From Deltaproteobacteria bacterium (lineage in GTDB: Bacteria > Myxococcota_A > UBA9160 > SZUA-336): 64,000 nt of DNA. Of this stretch, positions 55,869 through 64,000 are shown piece by piece. A program made the translations under genes and the position numbers. The stretch covers positions 124,001 through 188,000 of the forward strand of contig JAJDAJ010000037.1 in NCBI GenBank assembly GCA_029261925.1, written 5' to 3'. The notes below the pieces were generated by a model that was not told the DNA's origin, made no database searches, and saw only the letters and a program-made list of their open reading frames with translations. Each line of letters starts with the position of its first letter. Position 1 is the first letter of the stretch.

Positions 55869-56603
55869 TCAACTGCCGGCGGGCCGTGGGGATTCCAGCA
55901 CGCGTCGGGTCGCCTCCGCGAGCCTCCGGAACAGGTCGCGGGCGGCCACTTCGGCCGCGGCGGCATCGCGGGCGCTGACCGCCACACCGACCCGGCGCAC
56001 GCCGGCGCCCAGCCCCACGCGGTCGCGCGTGCAGGCCTCGCGCGCGGCGTGGCCCAGCGCCCCCCCCGTGCTGAAGCGGTGCAGCGCGTTCGCCAGCAGG
56101 GTCAGCACCCGGTTGCCCCCGCTGCGCGCGGCGAACGCCGGCAGCGCCCAGAGCGCCTCGCAGAAGGCGGCGTCGGCGAGGCCCTCGTCGCCCAGCGCGG
56201 CGAGCGCGCGCTCGAGATCCGCCAGGCCGTCGCCGCGCTCGACCGCGGCCCTCAGCAGCCCGCCGGCCACGAGCTCGCGGGCATCGAGCAGGTCGCGCAT
56301 CCAGTCGCCCGCGGAGTCATCAGCGAGCGAGGCCCCCACCAGCTCCAGGCTGGCGTGCTGGGGGTCCAGCACGCGCGTACCCGAGCCCTGCTGCGACTCG
56401 ACCAGGCGCAGCTGCTCGAGCTTCCGCAGCGCCTCGCGCACGCTGCCGCGATTCACCGCCAGGTCCTGCGCGAGATCGCGCTCCGGCGGCAGCCGGTCGC
56501 CGGGGCGGAGCTCGCCGGTGCTGATCCGGCGCCGGAGCTGATCGGCCAGCTCGTCGGGCAGCGGGCGGCGCCGGCGCGGCTCGGGTTCCATCGCGTCGAT
56601 CAT
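55869..56603 (-). CDS. GntR/FadR-family transcriptional regulator
   Basis: A 244-residue GntR regulator. The winged helix (residues 12-75) reads LADQLRRRISTGELRPGDRLPPERDLAQDLAVNRGSVREALRKLEQLRLVESQQGSGTRV. The C-terminal all-helical FadR-type (FCD) ligand domain follows and is short on clear metal-binding His residues. Acyl-CoA or carboxylate effectors are usual for the group. It is divergent from the EVE gene and not next to its likely targets. ATG 56603 or 56591 is possible. An enoyl-CoA hydratase and mutase in the window make a fatty-acid role thinkable only. Confidence 0.83.
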   Translation of the reverse strand: MIDAMEPEPRRRRPLPDELADQLRRRISTGELRPGDRLPPERDLAQDLAVNRGSVREALRKLEQLRLVESQQGSGTRVLDPQHASLELVGASLADDSAGDWMRDLLDARELVAGGLLRAAVERGDGLADLERALAALGDEGLADAAFCEALWALPAFAARSGGNRVLTLLANALHRFSTGGALGHAAREACTRDRVGLGAGVRRVGVAVSARDAAAAEVAARDLFRRLAEATRRVLESPRPAGS

Positions 56604-56658
56604 ACGCGCCGGGCGCGGTCGCTTGCGTCCGCGCGCGACGGCCGCGCATGATGCAGGC

Positions 56659-57081
56659 ATGGCGCGATCGTACTGGCTCGCGAAGTCCGAGCCCGGCGCG
56701 TATTCCTGGGACCGGCTGGTCGCCGACGGGTCGACCTTCTGGGAAGGGGTGCGCAATCACCAGGCCCGCAACAACCTCGCCGCCATGGGCAAGGGCGACC
56801 TGGTGCTCTTCTATCACTCGGTCAAGGGCTGCGAGGTCGTCGGCATCATGCGCGTCACGCGCGAGGCCTACGCCGACCCCACCTCCGACGACGAGCGCTG
56901 GGTCGTCGTCGACGTCGAGCCGGTGAAGCCCCTGCGCGAGCCGGTCACGCTGGCGCAGGTCAAGGCCGACCCCGAGCTCGAGGGCATCGCGCTGGTGCGC
57001 CAGTCGCGACTGTCGGTGATGCCGCTCGAGCGCGAGCACTTCGAGCGCATCCTCGAGCTGGGCAGGACGCGCGTGCGCTGA
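56659..57081 (+). CDS. EVE-domain protein
   Basis: A 140-residue EVE protein (PUA-like fold). It opens SYWLAKSEPGAYSWDRLVADG and contains WEGVRNHQARNNLAAMGKGDLVLFYHS, VVGIMRVTREAYADPT, and WVVVDVEPVKPL with LVRQSRLSVMPLEREHFERIL. EVE domains bind modified nucleotides or bases such as 5-hydroxymethyl- or methyl-cytosine; free-standing ones are widespread and of unknown role. No restriction enzyme or modification gene is adjacent. ATG 56659 is chosen since it gives the conserved start; upstream frames lack the motif. Confidence 0.88.
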   Translation: MARSYWLAKSEPGAYSWDRLVADGSTFWEGVRNHQARNNLAAMGKGDLVLFYHSVKGCEVVGIMRVTREAYADPTSDDERWVVVDVEPVKPLREPVTLAQVKADPELEGIALVRQSRLSVMPLEREHFERILELGRTRVR

Positions 57082-57083
57082 GC

Positions 57084-57983
57084 TCAGGGGCGAACGACGC
57101 GGAGCAGCAGCAGACCGTCGCCCCCGGGCGTCGCCAGCCGCCGGATCGCTCCGGGCTCGAGGTCGACGATCACGCCGTGGACCCCGCGCGCGTACAGGGC
57201 CTCGCCGAGTGCCTGCAGGATCGACTGGATCGCGGAGCCGTAGAGCTGCGCCCCGCGCGGACCGAAACGCCCCAGCTGCCAGAGCGGCACGGCCTGCACG
57301 CTCAGACCGGGGCGCGGCGCGACGTAGCCGGCCGGGATCTTGCCCGTGTCCCAGGCCAGGTCGACGTCGATGGTGAGCAGCTCGTCGAGCGGGAGCGCGA
57401 GATCGGCCGGGCCCGTGAGATCCAGCGAGCGCACGGTGACCAGAACCGCGTCGCGGCCGAAGCGATCGCGCGAGGCGGGCAGCGAAGCCAGCGGCGCGAC
57501 CGGGACCCCGGCGCGCCGCAGCTCGATCACCAGGCTGCGCTGTCCGGTGCCGGCGCGGGCCACCGCGCCGGGGCGCACGGCCGCCCCGACGCCCGCGTGC
57601 CCGCGGCGGAGGTGGGCCGACTCGACCGCATCGACCACCGCGTCGAGCGCCGAGCCGTACAGCCGCACGCCCGCCCGTCCCAGGTCGCGCAGCCGCCAGC
57701 GCCGCGCGGGCAGCCCCGGGCGCGCCGCGGCCCAGCCACCGGCGAGCCGCGACAGCTCGACGTCGAGGTCGAGCACCTCCGCGGCGCCGAGCGTACCGCC
57801 GCCGGCGCCGTGGACGACCACCGCGTCGACGTCCACGTACGCCAGGTCGGGGCCGTCGGGATCGGGCGCCGGGCGCAGCTGCGCCGCGCCGGTGGCCGGG
57901 TCGAGCCAGGCGGCCAGCCCCAGGGCCAGGAGCCATGTGCGGCCGGCGGGCCGGCGCCGCGGAAGACTCGCACGCGCGTGCAT
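57084..57983 (-). CDS. Secreted protein with internal duplication, function unknown
   Basis: A 299-residue exported protein with an atypical Arg-rich N-terminus and a hydrophobic signal (WLLALGLAAWLDPATGAAQ). Two similar halves are visible. The first has RPGLPARRWRLRDLG, LYGSALDAVVDAVESAHLRRGHAGVG and VRPGAV. The second has RPGLSVQAVPLWQLG, LYGSAIQSILQALGEALYARGVHGVI and LEPGAI. Each half suggests beta-alpha-beta sandwiches akin to POTRA-like modules. No known enzyme motif was found. The 3' end is three bases from the convergent EVE gene stop. No function is assigned. Confidence 0.6.
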   Translation of the reverse strand: MHARASLPRRRPAGRTWLLALGLAAWLDPATGAAQLRPAPDPDGPDLAYVDVDAVVVHGAGGGTLGAAEVLDLDVELSRLAGGWAAARPGLPARRWRLRDLGRAGVRLYGSALDAVVDAVESAHLRRGHAGVGAAVRPGAVARAGTGQRSLVIELRRAGVPVAPLASLPASRDRFGRDAVLVTVRSLDLTGPADLALPLDELLTIDVDLAWDTGKIPAGYVAPRPGLSVQAVPLWQLGRFGPRGAQLYGSAIQSILQALGEALYARGVHGVIVDLEPGAIRRLATPGGDGLLLLRVVRP

Positions 57984-58037
57984 GCGTCCCGTTTCGACGC
58001 CCGGGCCGGCGCCATTGAGCCGTCGCGAGGCGGCGGC

Positions 58038-58472
58038 TCAGTCGAGCGCGCGCACCTTGCCGATGCGGCGCGCGTGACGCCCGCCCTCGAACTCCGCGTC
58101 CAGCCAAACGCGGACCCACTTGAGCAGATCCTCGGCGGCGAACTCACCCGCCCCCAGGCAGAGCACGTTCGAGCCGTGGTGCTGGCGCGTCATCTCCGCG
58201 GTGCGCTCGCTGTAGACCAGGGCCGCCACCACGCCGGGGATGCGGTTGGCGAGCATGGACATGCCGATCCCGTTGTGACACGCCAGGATCGCGCGCTCGC
58301 ACTCTCCCGCGGCCACGCATCGCGCCGCGGGCTCCGCGAAGTCGGGGTAGTCGCAGGACTCCGCGGAGTCCGTGCCGAAGTCGCGCACCTCGTGGCCGGC
58401 CGCCTCGAGCTCGGCGACGAGCCGCGTCTTGAAGGCGTGTCCAGCGTGATCCGAGGCGACGGCGATCTTCAA
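58038..58472 (-). CDS. rpiB: Ribose-5-phosphate isomerase B
   Basis: A 144-residue RpiB/LacAB-family sugar-phosphate isomerase. MKIAVASDHAGHAFKTRLVAELEAAGHEV opens it, with SCDYPDFAEPAARCVAAGECERAILAC. The usual CGTGIGMSIAANK catalytic motif reads ACHNGIGMSMLANR, keeping the Cys base while changing the following G-T to H-N. The phosphate-binding tail region is present (LCLGAGEFAAEDLL). Interconverts ribose- and ribulose-5-phosphate; allose-6-phosphate or related sugars remain possible. It lies 17 bases after the aldolase stop, a likely operon. Confidence 0.88.
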   Translation of the reverse strand: MKIAVASDHAGHAFKTRLVAELEAAGHEVRDFGTDSAESCDYPDFAEPAARCVAAGECERAILACHNGIGMSMLANRIPGVVAALVYSERTAEMTRQHHGSNVLCLGAGEFAAEDLLKWVRVWLDAEFEGGRHARRIGKVRALD

Positions 58473-58489
58473 CCCGGGCGACCTCCCCG

Positions 58490-59413
58490 TCAGACGCTGG
58501 CGGCGTAGATGTCCATGACCTCGTGCAGGAGGTCGATCGCGTCGGTCTTGGAGCGCTGGAAGGAGTTGCGCCCCATGATCGAGCCGAAGGCACCACCGTC
58601 GGCGATGCCGCGGATCTCCTGGAGCACGCCCTCGCGATCCTTGGCGGGCCCGCCCGAGAAGATCACGATCCGGCGACCGGAGAAGCAGCTCTCCAGCACG
58701 TGGGCAATGCGCTGGGCCAGCGTGCCGATGGCGATGCCGTGCTGCTCGTAGACCTTGCGGGCGGCGTCCTGCTCGATGTGGTCGGTCGGCGGCTTGACCT
58801 TGACGACGTGTGCGCCCATCTGTGCCGCGAGCTGGGCGGCGTAGGCCACCACGTCGATCGCCGTCTCGCCGTCCTTGGAGATGCCCGAGCCGCGCGGGTA
58901 CGACCAGACCACGACGGCCAGGCCGTGGGCCTTGGCCTCCTCGGTCAGCTCGCGCAGGTCCTCGTACATGGTGTTCCGGTGGGCCGAGGCCGGGTAGATC
59001 GTGTAGCCGATCGCAGCGGCGCCCAGGCGCAGCGCGTCGCGCACCGAGCCCGTGACTGCGGGGGCCGGGTCGGCGTCCGAGTACAGCGAGTCGGAGTTGT
59101 TCAGCTTCAGGATCAGCGGGACGTCACCGGCGAACTCGGCCGCCCCCGCCTCCAGGAAACCCAGCGGCGCGGCGTAGGCGTTGCAGCCCGCCGCGATCGC
59201 CAGCTCGAAGTGGTAGCGCGGGTCGTAGGCCGGCGGGTTGGGCGCGAAGCTGCGCGCCGGGCCGTGCTCGAAGCCCTGGTCGACCGGCAGGATGACCATC
59301 TTGCCGGTGCCGCCGAGGCGCCCGTGATTGAGCATCCGCGCCAGGTTGGACAGCGTCCCCGCATTGTCGTTGGAGTACCAGGACAGGATCTCCTTGACCC
59401 GCTTCGTCGTCAC
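58490..59413 (-). CDS. Class I fructose-bisphosphate aldolase (DhnA type)
   Basis: A 307-residue DhnA/FbaB-type aldolase. It cleaves fructose-1,6-bisphosphate to triose phosphates through a Schiff base. Family patterns are KMVILPVDQGFEHGP, GCNAYAAPLGFLEAG, GYTIYPASAHRNTMYEDLRELTEEAK, VVVWSYPRGSGISKDGE and the lysine-bearing AHVVKVKPPTDHI. A glycine-rich phosphate site (IVIFSGGPAK) and GRNSFQR follow. GTG 59413 after GGGGAGAAG is the start. Co-transcription with rpiB suggests a sugar-phosphate operon. Another aldolase activity (e.g. deoxyribose) is unlikely by length and motifs. Confidence 0.9.
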   Translation of the reverse strand: MTTKRVKEILSWYSNDNAGTLSNLARMLNHGRLGGTGKMVILPVDQGFEHGPARSFAPNPPAYDPRYHFELAIAAGCNAYAAPLGFLEAGAAEFAGDVPLILKLNNSDSLYSDADPAPAVTGSVRDALRLGAAAIGYTIYPASAHRNTMYEDLRELTEEAKAHGLAVVVWSYPRGSGISKDGETAIDVVAYAAQLAAQMGAHVVKVKPPTDHIEQDAARKVYEQHGIAIGTLAQRIAHVLESCFSGRRIVIFSGGPAKDREGVLQEIRGIADGGAFGSIMGRNSFQRSKTDAIDLLHEVMDIYAASV

Positions 59414-59543
59414 GATCTTCTCCCCGGCGCGGGCGGGTTCTGCGGGAGCCCGCCCTGCTGCGCCTCGTGTACCTGCATCTCGCTTCCCGCGGCGCCGATT
59501 CTAGCGCATCGAGACTGGCCGGGATCCGGGCTACCTTGGCCCC

Positions 59544-61022
59544 GTGCCACCCCGTGCCGTCCGCATCGTCTGCACCATCGGTCCCGCGAGCCGGGATCCC
59601 GAGTCCCTCGCCGCGCTGATCGGGGCGGGCATGGACGTGGCCCGGATCAACTTCGCCCACGGGACCCCGGACCAGCACCGCGAGACCGTGGCCCGGATCC
59701 GCGCCGCCGCGGCCGCGGCGGACCGCCCCGTTTCCATCCTCCAGGACCTGGCGGGCCCGAAGGTGCGCCTGGGTCAGCTCGACGGCGAGCGCGTGCGACT
59801 GGTCGCCGACCAGCAGGTCACCCTGGACTGCGGGGTCGCCAAGGCGCGGGGCGACGAGCTGCCGGTTCCCGATGCCTGGTTCGCGGGCGAGGTCCAGCCC
59901 GGCGGGCCCATCCTGATCGGCGACGGCGCCGTCGAGCTCGAGGTGCTCGACGTGGACGAGGCGCGCGTCCACTGCCGGGTCGTGGTCGGCGGCGAGATCT
60001 CGTCGGGCAAGGGGATCAACGCGCCGGGCGGCCTGTCAGAGCGCCCCCTGCTCGACGAGAAGGACCGCGCCGACATCGCCCTGGGCGTGGAGCTTGGCGT
60101 GGACCTGGTCGGCGTCTCCTACGTGCGCAGCGCCGACGACCTGCATCTGGTGCGCGGCATCCTGCGCGACGAGCACCAGTGCGCCACGCCGCTGGTGGCG
60201 AAGATCGAGACCGAGCTGGCGCTGCAGAACCTCGACACCGTCCTGGCCAGCTGCGAGGCCGTGATGATCGCGCGCGGCGACCTCTCGCTCGAGATCCCCT
60301 ACGAGCGCGTCCCCGTGGCGCAGAAGCGGATCGTCGCGGCGGCGGTCCGCGCCGGGCGCCCGGTGATCACCGCCACGCAGATGCTGCAGTCCATGGTCTC
60401 CGCACCGCGCCCCACGCGCGCCGAGATCACCGACGTGGCCAACGCCGTGCTCGACGGGACCGACGCGGTGATGCTCTCCGACGAGACCGCCGTGGGCATC
60501 GATCCGGTCCGCGCCTGCCAGGCCATGTCGAAGATCGTCGTGGCCACGCTCGAGGCCTACCCCGACTTCCCCGAGACGTCGGTCGATGGCGTCGACGAGC
60601 CGCTGCGCGAGCTCGCGTTCTTCGCGCGCGCGGCCGTGCGCATCGCGGACGACCTGGCCGTGAGCGCGATCCTGACCTGGTCCCGCGGCGGACTCGCGGC
60701 GCGCCTGATCTCGCGCCAGCGGCCCACCGTGCCGATCATCGCGCCCACCCGCACCGAGCAGGGCGCCCGCCGGCTGGGGCTCTCGTACGGCGTCCACGCC
60801 CTGCCCTGCCCCGAGGGCCACCTCGACCGCAAGCGCCTCGAGCAGGCGCTGGGCTCCGTGCTCGACGACGAGGCCTCTATACTCATGGTCGGACACCTGA
60901 CCGGCGAGGCGCGGCGCATCCCCTGGATGGCCCTGACGCGGGCCGTCGACAACGAGGACTGGGGCCGCGACCCGCGCGAGGGCCGCCTGGGCGGCCTGCC
61001 CGTGAGCCGGGTTCAGGAGTAG
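59544..61022 (+). CDS. pyk: Pyruvate kinase
   Basis: A 492-residue enzyme converting PEP and ADP to pyruvate and ATP. VRIVCTIGPASRDPESLAALIGAGMDVARINFAHG opens it; usual PK is NFSHG. Also LQDLAGPKVRLG, the lysine and metal sites in LVAKIETELALQNLD, MIARGDLSLEIP (usually GDLGVEIP) and GTDAVMLSDETAVG (usually MLSGETAKG). These changes near the PEP and metal sites make it a divergent PK but it keeps catalytic K and the TATQML loop. GTG 59544 is the start. It diverges from the aldolase; a sulfite reductase follows. Confidence 0.87.
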   Translation: MPPRAVRIVCTIGPASRDPESLAALIGAGMDVARINFAHGTPDQHRETVARIRAAAAAADRPVSILQDLAGPKVRLGQLDGERVRLVADQQVTLDCGVAKARGDELPVPDAWFAGEVQPGGPILIGDGAVELEVLDVDEARVHCRVVVGGEISSGKGINAPGGLSERPLLDEKDRADIALGVELGVDLVGVSYVRSADDLHLVRGILRDEHQCATPLVAKIETELALQNLDTVLASCEAVMIARGDLSLEIPYERVPVAQKRIVAAAVRAGRPVITATQMLQSMVSAPRPTRAEITDVANAVLDGTDAVMLSDETAVGIDPVRACQAMSKIVVATLEAYPDFPETSVDGVDEPLRELAFFARAAVRIADDLAVSAILTWSRGGLAARLISRQRPTVPIIAPTRTEQGARRLGLSYGVHALPCPEGHLDRKRLEQALGSVLDDEASILMVGHLTGEARRIPWMALTRAVDNEDWGRDPREGRLGGLPVSRVQE

Positions 61023-61023
61023 A

Positions 61024-61041
61024 CCGGCGCGGTCGCGCCGG
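61024..61041. terminator. GC-rich palindrome after pyruvate kinase
   Basis: CCGGCGCG GT CGCGCCGG directly follows the pyruvate kinase stop. It is a perfect 8-bp stem with a tight loop and no T-run, so it is only a possible terminator or processing hairpin. Confidence 0.3.
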
Positions 61042-61124
61042 CGCGGAACGTCCGGCAGGCAGAGCGCATCCCAGCAGTCCTGCTCCCGGCCCGGACCCGG
61101 GCAGCGCGAGCAGGCGGAGAGATC

Positions 61125-62879
61125 ATGGCCAAGGACACGGACAAGGTCGTCAACCTGCTCGATTCCGAGCTCCCGGAGATGTCGAAGAACGAGCGCCTCA
61201 AGGTCGAGAGCGAGGGCCTGTTCTGGGTGGCGGGCAAGCAGCGCCACAGCTTCCGCTCCGAGGTCGACGCCCTGGCGCGCGGCGAGCAGGCCAGCCTCAG
61301 CGGCGACGGCAAGGAGATCTCGAAGCACTTCGGGATCTACAAGCAGCAGGAGCGAATCGACGGCCGCAAGAGCGGCGACCAGATCGTGATGGTGCGCCTG
61401 CGGGTGCCGTCGGGCGGGGAGTTCACGCCCGAGCAGTGGGCGGCCTGCTGCGAGGCCTCGGACCGCTGGGCCGACGGCAGCCTGCGCCTGACCACGCGGC
61501 AGGGCGTGCAGTTCCACCACATCGCGCCCCGCGACCTCGGCGCGATCGTGCGCTTCCTGAACCAGGAGTACCCGAGCAGCGGCTACCGAATGTCCACGCT
61601 GGGCGCGTGCGGCGACGTGAATCGCAACACCATGTGCAGCCCGATCGACGACCTGCACCCGACCCTGCCGCTGCGCTCGCGCGAGCTCGCCTTCCGGATC
61701 GCCGACGAGCTCGCCCCGCGCAGCTCCGCCTACTTCCAGGCCTTCCTCACCGACGAGGAGGGCAAGATCTCCGAGCCCCTCAGCAGCGACGAGCCGATCT
61801 ACGGCAAGCACTACCTGCCGCGCAAGTTCAAGGTCGGCATCGCGCACCCCGACGACAACTCGATCGACCTGCTGACCCAGGATGTGGGACTGGCTCCGAT
61901 CTGCAGCGGAAGCACGCTCGAGGGCTACGACCTGTACTCGGGCGGTGGGCTCGGCACGACGCACGGCAACGAGCGCACGCAGGCCCACCTGGCGCTCTAC
62001 CTGGGCCGCATCCCCGCCGACCAGGGGCTCGAGGCCGTCAAGGCCACCGCCATCCTGCAGAAGGAGAACGGCGAGCGGAAGGACCGCAAGCAGGCGCGCT
62101 GGAAGTACACGATCCGCCGCATGGGCATCGACGCGGTGAAGCAGGCCATGCGCGAGCGCTTCGGGATCGCGCTGACCGATGCCGAGCCGCGGAAGCTCGG
62201 GCCCAACCGCTTCTTCCACGGCTGGAACGAGGAGCTCGGCGGCGCGCTATTCCTGGGGGTGCCGGTGCCGAGCGGGCGGCTGAAGGACGCCGACGGCGTG
62301 CGCCTGCGCAGCGCCGTCTCGGCGATCGTCGGCGAGCTGCGGTGCGGCGTGCGCATCACCGGAAACCAGGAACTGCTGCTCACGCACATCGACCCGGCAC
62401 AGCGCGGTCGCGTCGACGAGATCCTGGACGCGCACGGCGTGCCGCAGGCGGACGCGGTGTCCGTGTTCCGGCGCCAGGCGTTCGGCTGCCCCGCCCTGCC
62501 GACCTGCGGCCTGGCCATGACGCACGCCGAGCACGCGATCCCCGAGCTCGCCGACGCGGTCGAGAAGAACGGGCTCGGCCACGTCGACGTGGTGCTGCGC
62601 ATGGCCGGATGCCCCAACCACTGCTCGCGCCCGCCGAGTGCGGAGATCGGCATCACCGGCTACGGAAAGAACGCGCACATGATCCGCGTGGGTGCGTCCC
62701 GCAACGGCGATCGCGTGGCGCGGGTGCTCTACGAAAAGCTGGGATCCGAGCAGCTGCCCGAGGTGCTCGTCGGCCTGCTGCGCGCCATCGACCGGAACGC
62801 CGGCGACAGCCCGCCGGGCGACTGGCTCGACGCGACACCCGACGACGAGCTGCGCGCCCTGGTCGGCGTGGAGGTCTGA
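61125..62879 (+). CDS. Nitrite/sulfite reductase haemoprotein (CysI-like)
   Basis: A 584-residue sirohaem/4Fe-4S reductase with the duplicated ferredoxin-like plus nitrite/sulfite reductase fold. RLTTRQGVQFHHI marks the first half and the sirohaem-binding region. The cluster cysteines lie in CPALPTCGLAMTHAEH and RMAGCPNHCSRPPSAEIG, with RNTMCSPIDD also typical. Six-electron reduction of sulfite to sulfide (assimilation) is the likely reaction; nitrite reduction cannot be excluded. No CysJ flavoprotein is adjacent, so a ferredoxin-type donor is probable. ATG 61125 is used; the crotonase gene starts one base after the stop. Confidence 0.88.
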   Translation: MAKDTDKVVNLLDSELPEMSKNERLKVESEGLFWVAGKQRHSFRSEVDALARGEQASLSGDGKEISKHFGIYKQQERIDGRKSGDQIVMVRLRVPSGGEFTPEQWAACCEASDRWADGSLRLTTRQGVQFHHIAPRDLGAIVRFLNQEYPSSGYRMSTLGACGDVNRNTMCSPIDDLHPTLPLRSRELAFRIADELAPRSSAYFQAFLTDEEGKISEPLSSDEPIYGKHYLPRKFKVGIAHPDDNSIDLLTQDVGLAPICSGSTLEGYDLYSGGGLGTTHGNERTQAHLALYLGRIPADQGLEAVKATAILQKENGERKDRKQARWKYTIRRMGIDAVKQAMRERFGIALTDAEPRKLGPNRFFHGWNEELGGALFLGVPVPSGRLKDADGVRLRSAVSAIVGELRCGVRITGNQELLLTHIDPAQRGRVDEILDAHGVPQADAVSVFRRQAFGCPALPTCGLAMTHAEHAIPELADAVEKNGLGHVDVVLRMAGCPNHCSRPPSAEIGITGYGKNAHMIRVGASRNGDRVARVLYEKLGSEQLPEVLVGLLRAIDRNAGDSPPGDWLDATPDDELRALVGVEV

Positions 62880-62880
62880 C

Positions 62881-63648
62881 GTGGCACAGGTCGAGCTCGA
62901 GGTCGCGGACGGCATCGCCACGATCCGCATGAACCGTCCCGACGCCCTCAATGCCCTGTCGAGCACCGTGCTCGACGAGCTCAACGAGGCCGTCGCCCGC
63001 TGCGAGCGCGAGGACGCGATCCGCGGCGTGATCGTGACCGGCGCCGGACGCGCCTTCGTCGCGGGCGCCGACATCGCGGAGATCGCCGGGCTCGACGAGG
63101 TCGAGGGGCTGGCCTTCGCGCGCCGCGGACAGGGCGTCTTCTCGCGCATCGAGCGCCTGACCGTGCCCGTGGTCGCCGCCGTCAACGGTTTCGCGCTCGG
63201 GGGCGGCTGCGAGCTCGCACTCGCCTGTCACGTGCGCTTCGCGTCCACGAAGGCAAAGCTCGGACAGCCGGAGACGCGGCTCGGACTGATCCCCGGCTTC
63301 GGCGGAACCCAGCGCCTGGCGCGGCTCGTCGGCCAGGGGCGCGCCAGCGAGCTGATCCTGCGCGGCGGGCAGATCGATGCCGACGAGGCGCTGCGCATCG
63401 GACTGGTCAACGCGGTGATCGAGCCCGGCGCGCTGCTGGAGCACGCGCGAGGCTGGCTGGCCGCCACGCTGGGCAACGGCCCGGCGGCGCTGGCCGCGTC
63501 GCTGCGCGCGATCCGCGAGGGTCTCGACGGCACCCTCGAGGACGGGCTGGACATCGAGGCACGCCTGTTCGCCGAGAGCTGCGGCAGCGCCGAGATGCGC
63601 GAGGGGACCGCGGCATTCCTGGAGAAGCGCGACCCGAAGTTTCCCTGA
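62881..63648 (+). CDS. Enoyl-CoA hydratase (crotonase family)
   Basis: A 255-residue crotonase. IRMNRPDALNALSSTVLDEL opens it and the oxyanion loop is GRAFVAGADIAEIAG. Both catalytic Glu residues are present: one in FALGGGCELALAC and the other in GQPETRLGLIPGFGGTQRL. It should hydrate 2-enoyl-CoAs in beta-oxidation. GTG 62881 starts one base after the sulfite reductase stop, so the two are coupled though not functionally related in any known pathway. Confidence 0.9.
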   Translation: MAQVELEVADGIATIRMNRPDALNALSSTVLDELNEAVARCEREDAIRGVIVTGAGRAFVAGADIAEIAGLDEVEGLAFARRGQGVFSRIERLTVPVVAAVNGFALGGGCELALACHVRFASTKAKLGQPETRLGLIPGFGGTQRLARLVGQGRASELILRGGQIDADEALRIGLVNAVIEPGALLEHARGWLAATLGNGPAALAASLRAIREGLDGTLEDGLDIEARLFAESCGSAEMREGTAAFLEKRDPKFP

Positions 63649-63755
63649 GCCCGGCCCCGGCGACGCCAGTGCCGCGCCGGCGAGCACGCCGCGGGCTCGC
63701 GGCGGCAGTCGTGGCGAGAAATCCCGGCTAGATTCTCGCGCCGGGGGAATCGACC

Positions 63756-64000
63756 ATGGCGCAGGCGCGCGAGCAGTGGACCAGCCGGACCGGCTTCATC
63801 CTGGCGGCGGTCGGGTCGGCCGTGGGCCTGGGCAACATGTGGCGCTTCTCGTACCTGACCGCCGAGGGCGGCGGCGCCGCCTTCGTGCTGCTCTACGTGA
63901 TCTTCACGCTGCTGATCGGCCTGCCGATCCTGCTCGCGGAGCTGGCGATCGGCCGCGGGGCACGCCACAGCCCCATCGGCGCGCTCGCCCACTTCGGGGG
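63756..64000 (+). CDS. Sodium:neurotransmitter symporter family protein (partial)
   Basis: The first 81 codons of an NSS/SNF transporter, cut by the right edge. WTSRTGFILAAVGSAVGLGNMWRFSYL is the highly conserved first helix with the Na-binding unwound region G-S-A-V-G-L-G-N. The second and third segments follow (AAFVLLYVIFTLLIGLPILLAELAIGRGA). These symporters bring in amino acids or related solutes with Na+. Substrate unknown. ATG 63756 is used. Confidence 0.9.
   Translation, partial: MAQAREQWTSRTGFILAAVGSAVGLGNMWRFSYLTAEGGGAAFVLLYVIFTLLIGLPILLAELAIGRGARHSPIGALAHFG

Overview
The window is about 70% GC and densely packed with Gram-negative-type genes: a TonB-dependent receptor behind a cobalamin riboswitch, Spy/CnrX-like periplasmic protein, multihaem cytochromes, MotAB and a PEP-CTERM protein. 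Respiration looks aerobic (complete Alternative Complex III cluster, aconitase, a PuuD-like membrane protein). GTP-type PEP carboxykinase, a single-chain 1688-residue acetyl-CoA carboxylase-like enzyme and MeaA-type mutase fit a high-GC myxobacterial or other deltaproteobacteria-related lineage. That placement is inference. No phage, insertion sequence, CRISPR array, tRNA or rRNA gene was recognised; this looks like chromosomal core and accessory metabolism, with GTG and TTG starts common.

Left part (1-13.5 kb): a cut-off SPOUT methyltransferase; pckG with a structured leader and a SnoaL-like partner; an ECF sigma / membrane anti-sigma / periplasmic His-rich Spy-like operon that resembles CnrH-CnrY-CnrX; divergent arsI and arsR around twin palindromes; a cobalamin riboswitch with btuB; a leftward SPFH-dinB-CoA-transferase operon; a KhtT/KhtU-like antiporter pair; bolA and a CheY-like regulator.

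Middle (13.6-39.9 kb): acnA; a large secreted sugar-dehydrogenase/cytochrome fusion; a variant CcmH; motAB with a sigma28-like promoter and a CheC/receiver-like hybrid; a B12 block (MeaA-type ethylmalonyl-CoA mutase, MeaB chaperone, PduO-type adenosyltransferase) around pyrE; a divergent alpha-galactosidase-like protein; a partner-switching pair (pseudo-receiver/SpoIIE phosphatase/kinase fusion plus STAS protein); a molybdate-type regulator and modABC translationally coupled to a fused trehalose synthase/phosphatase; a 30-bp perfect inverted repeat; a split PuuD/cytochrome pair; a PEP-CTERM protein; and a HisI-like protein with an altered metal site.

Right part (40-64 kb): the giant carboxylase, then actABCDEF (leftward), a histidine phosphatase, CstA, a PmtA-like methyltransferase, a FadR-type regulator, an EVE protein, an internally duplicated secreted protein, rpiB, a class I aldolase, pyruvate kinase, a sulfite reductase haemoprotein, an enoyl-CoA hydratase and the start of an NSS transporter.

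Two themes recur. One is cobalamin: riboswitch-controlled uptake, adenosylation, an AdoCbl mutase and its repair GTPase. The other is central C3/C4 carbon flux: PEPCK, pyruvate kinase, aldolase, aconitase, acyl-CoA carboxylase and mutase. All assignments rest on reading motifs and family resemblance; no database search was possible.
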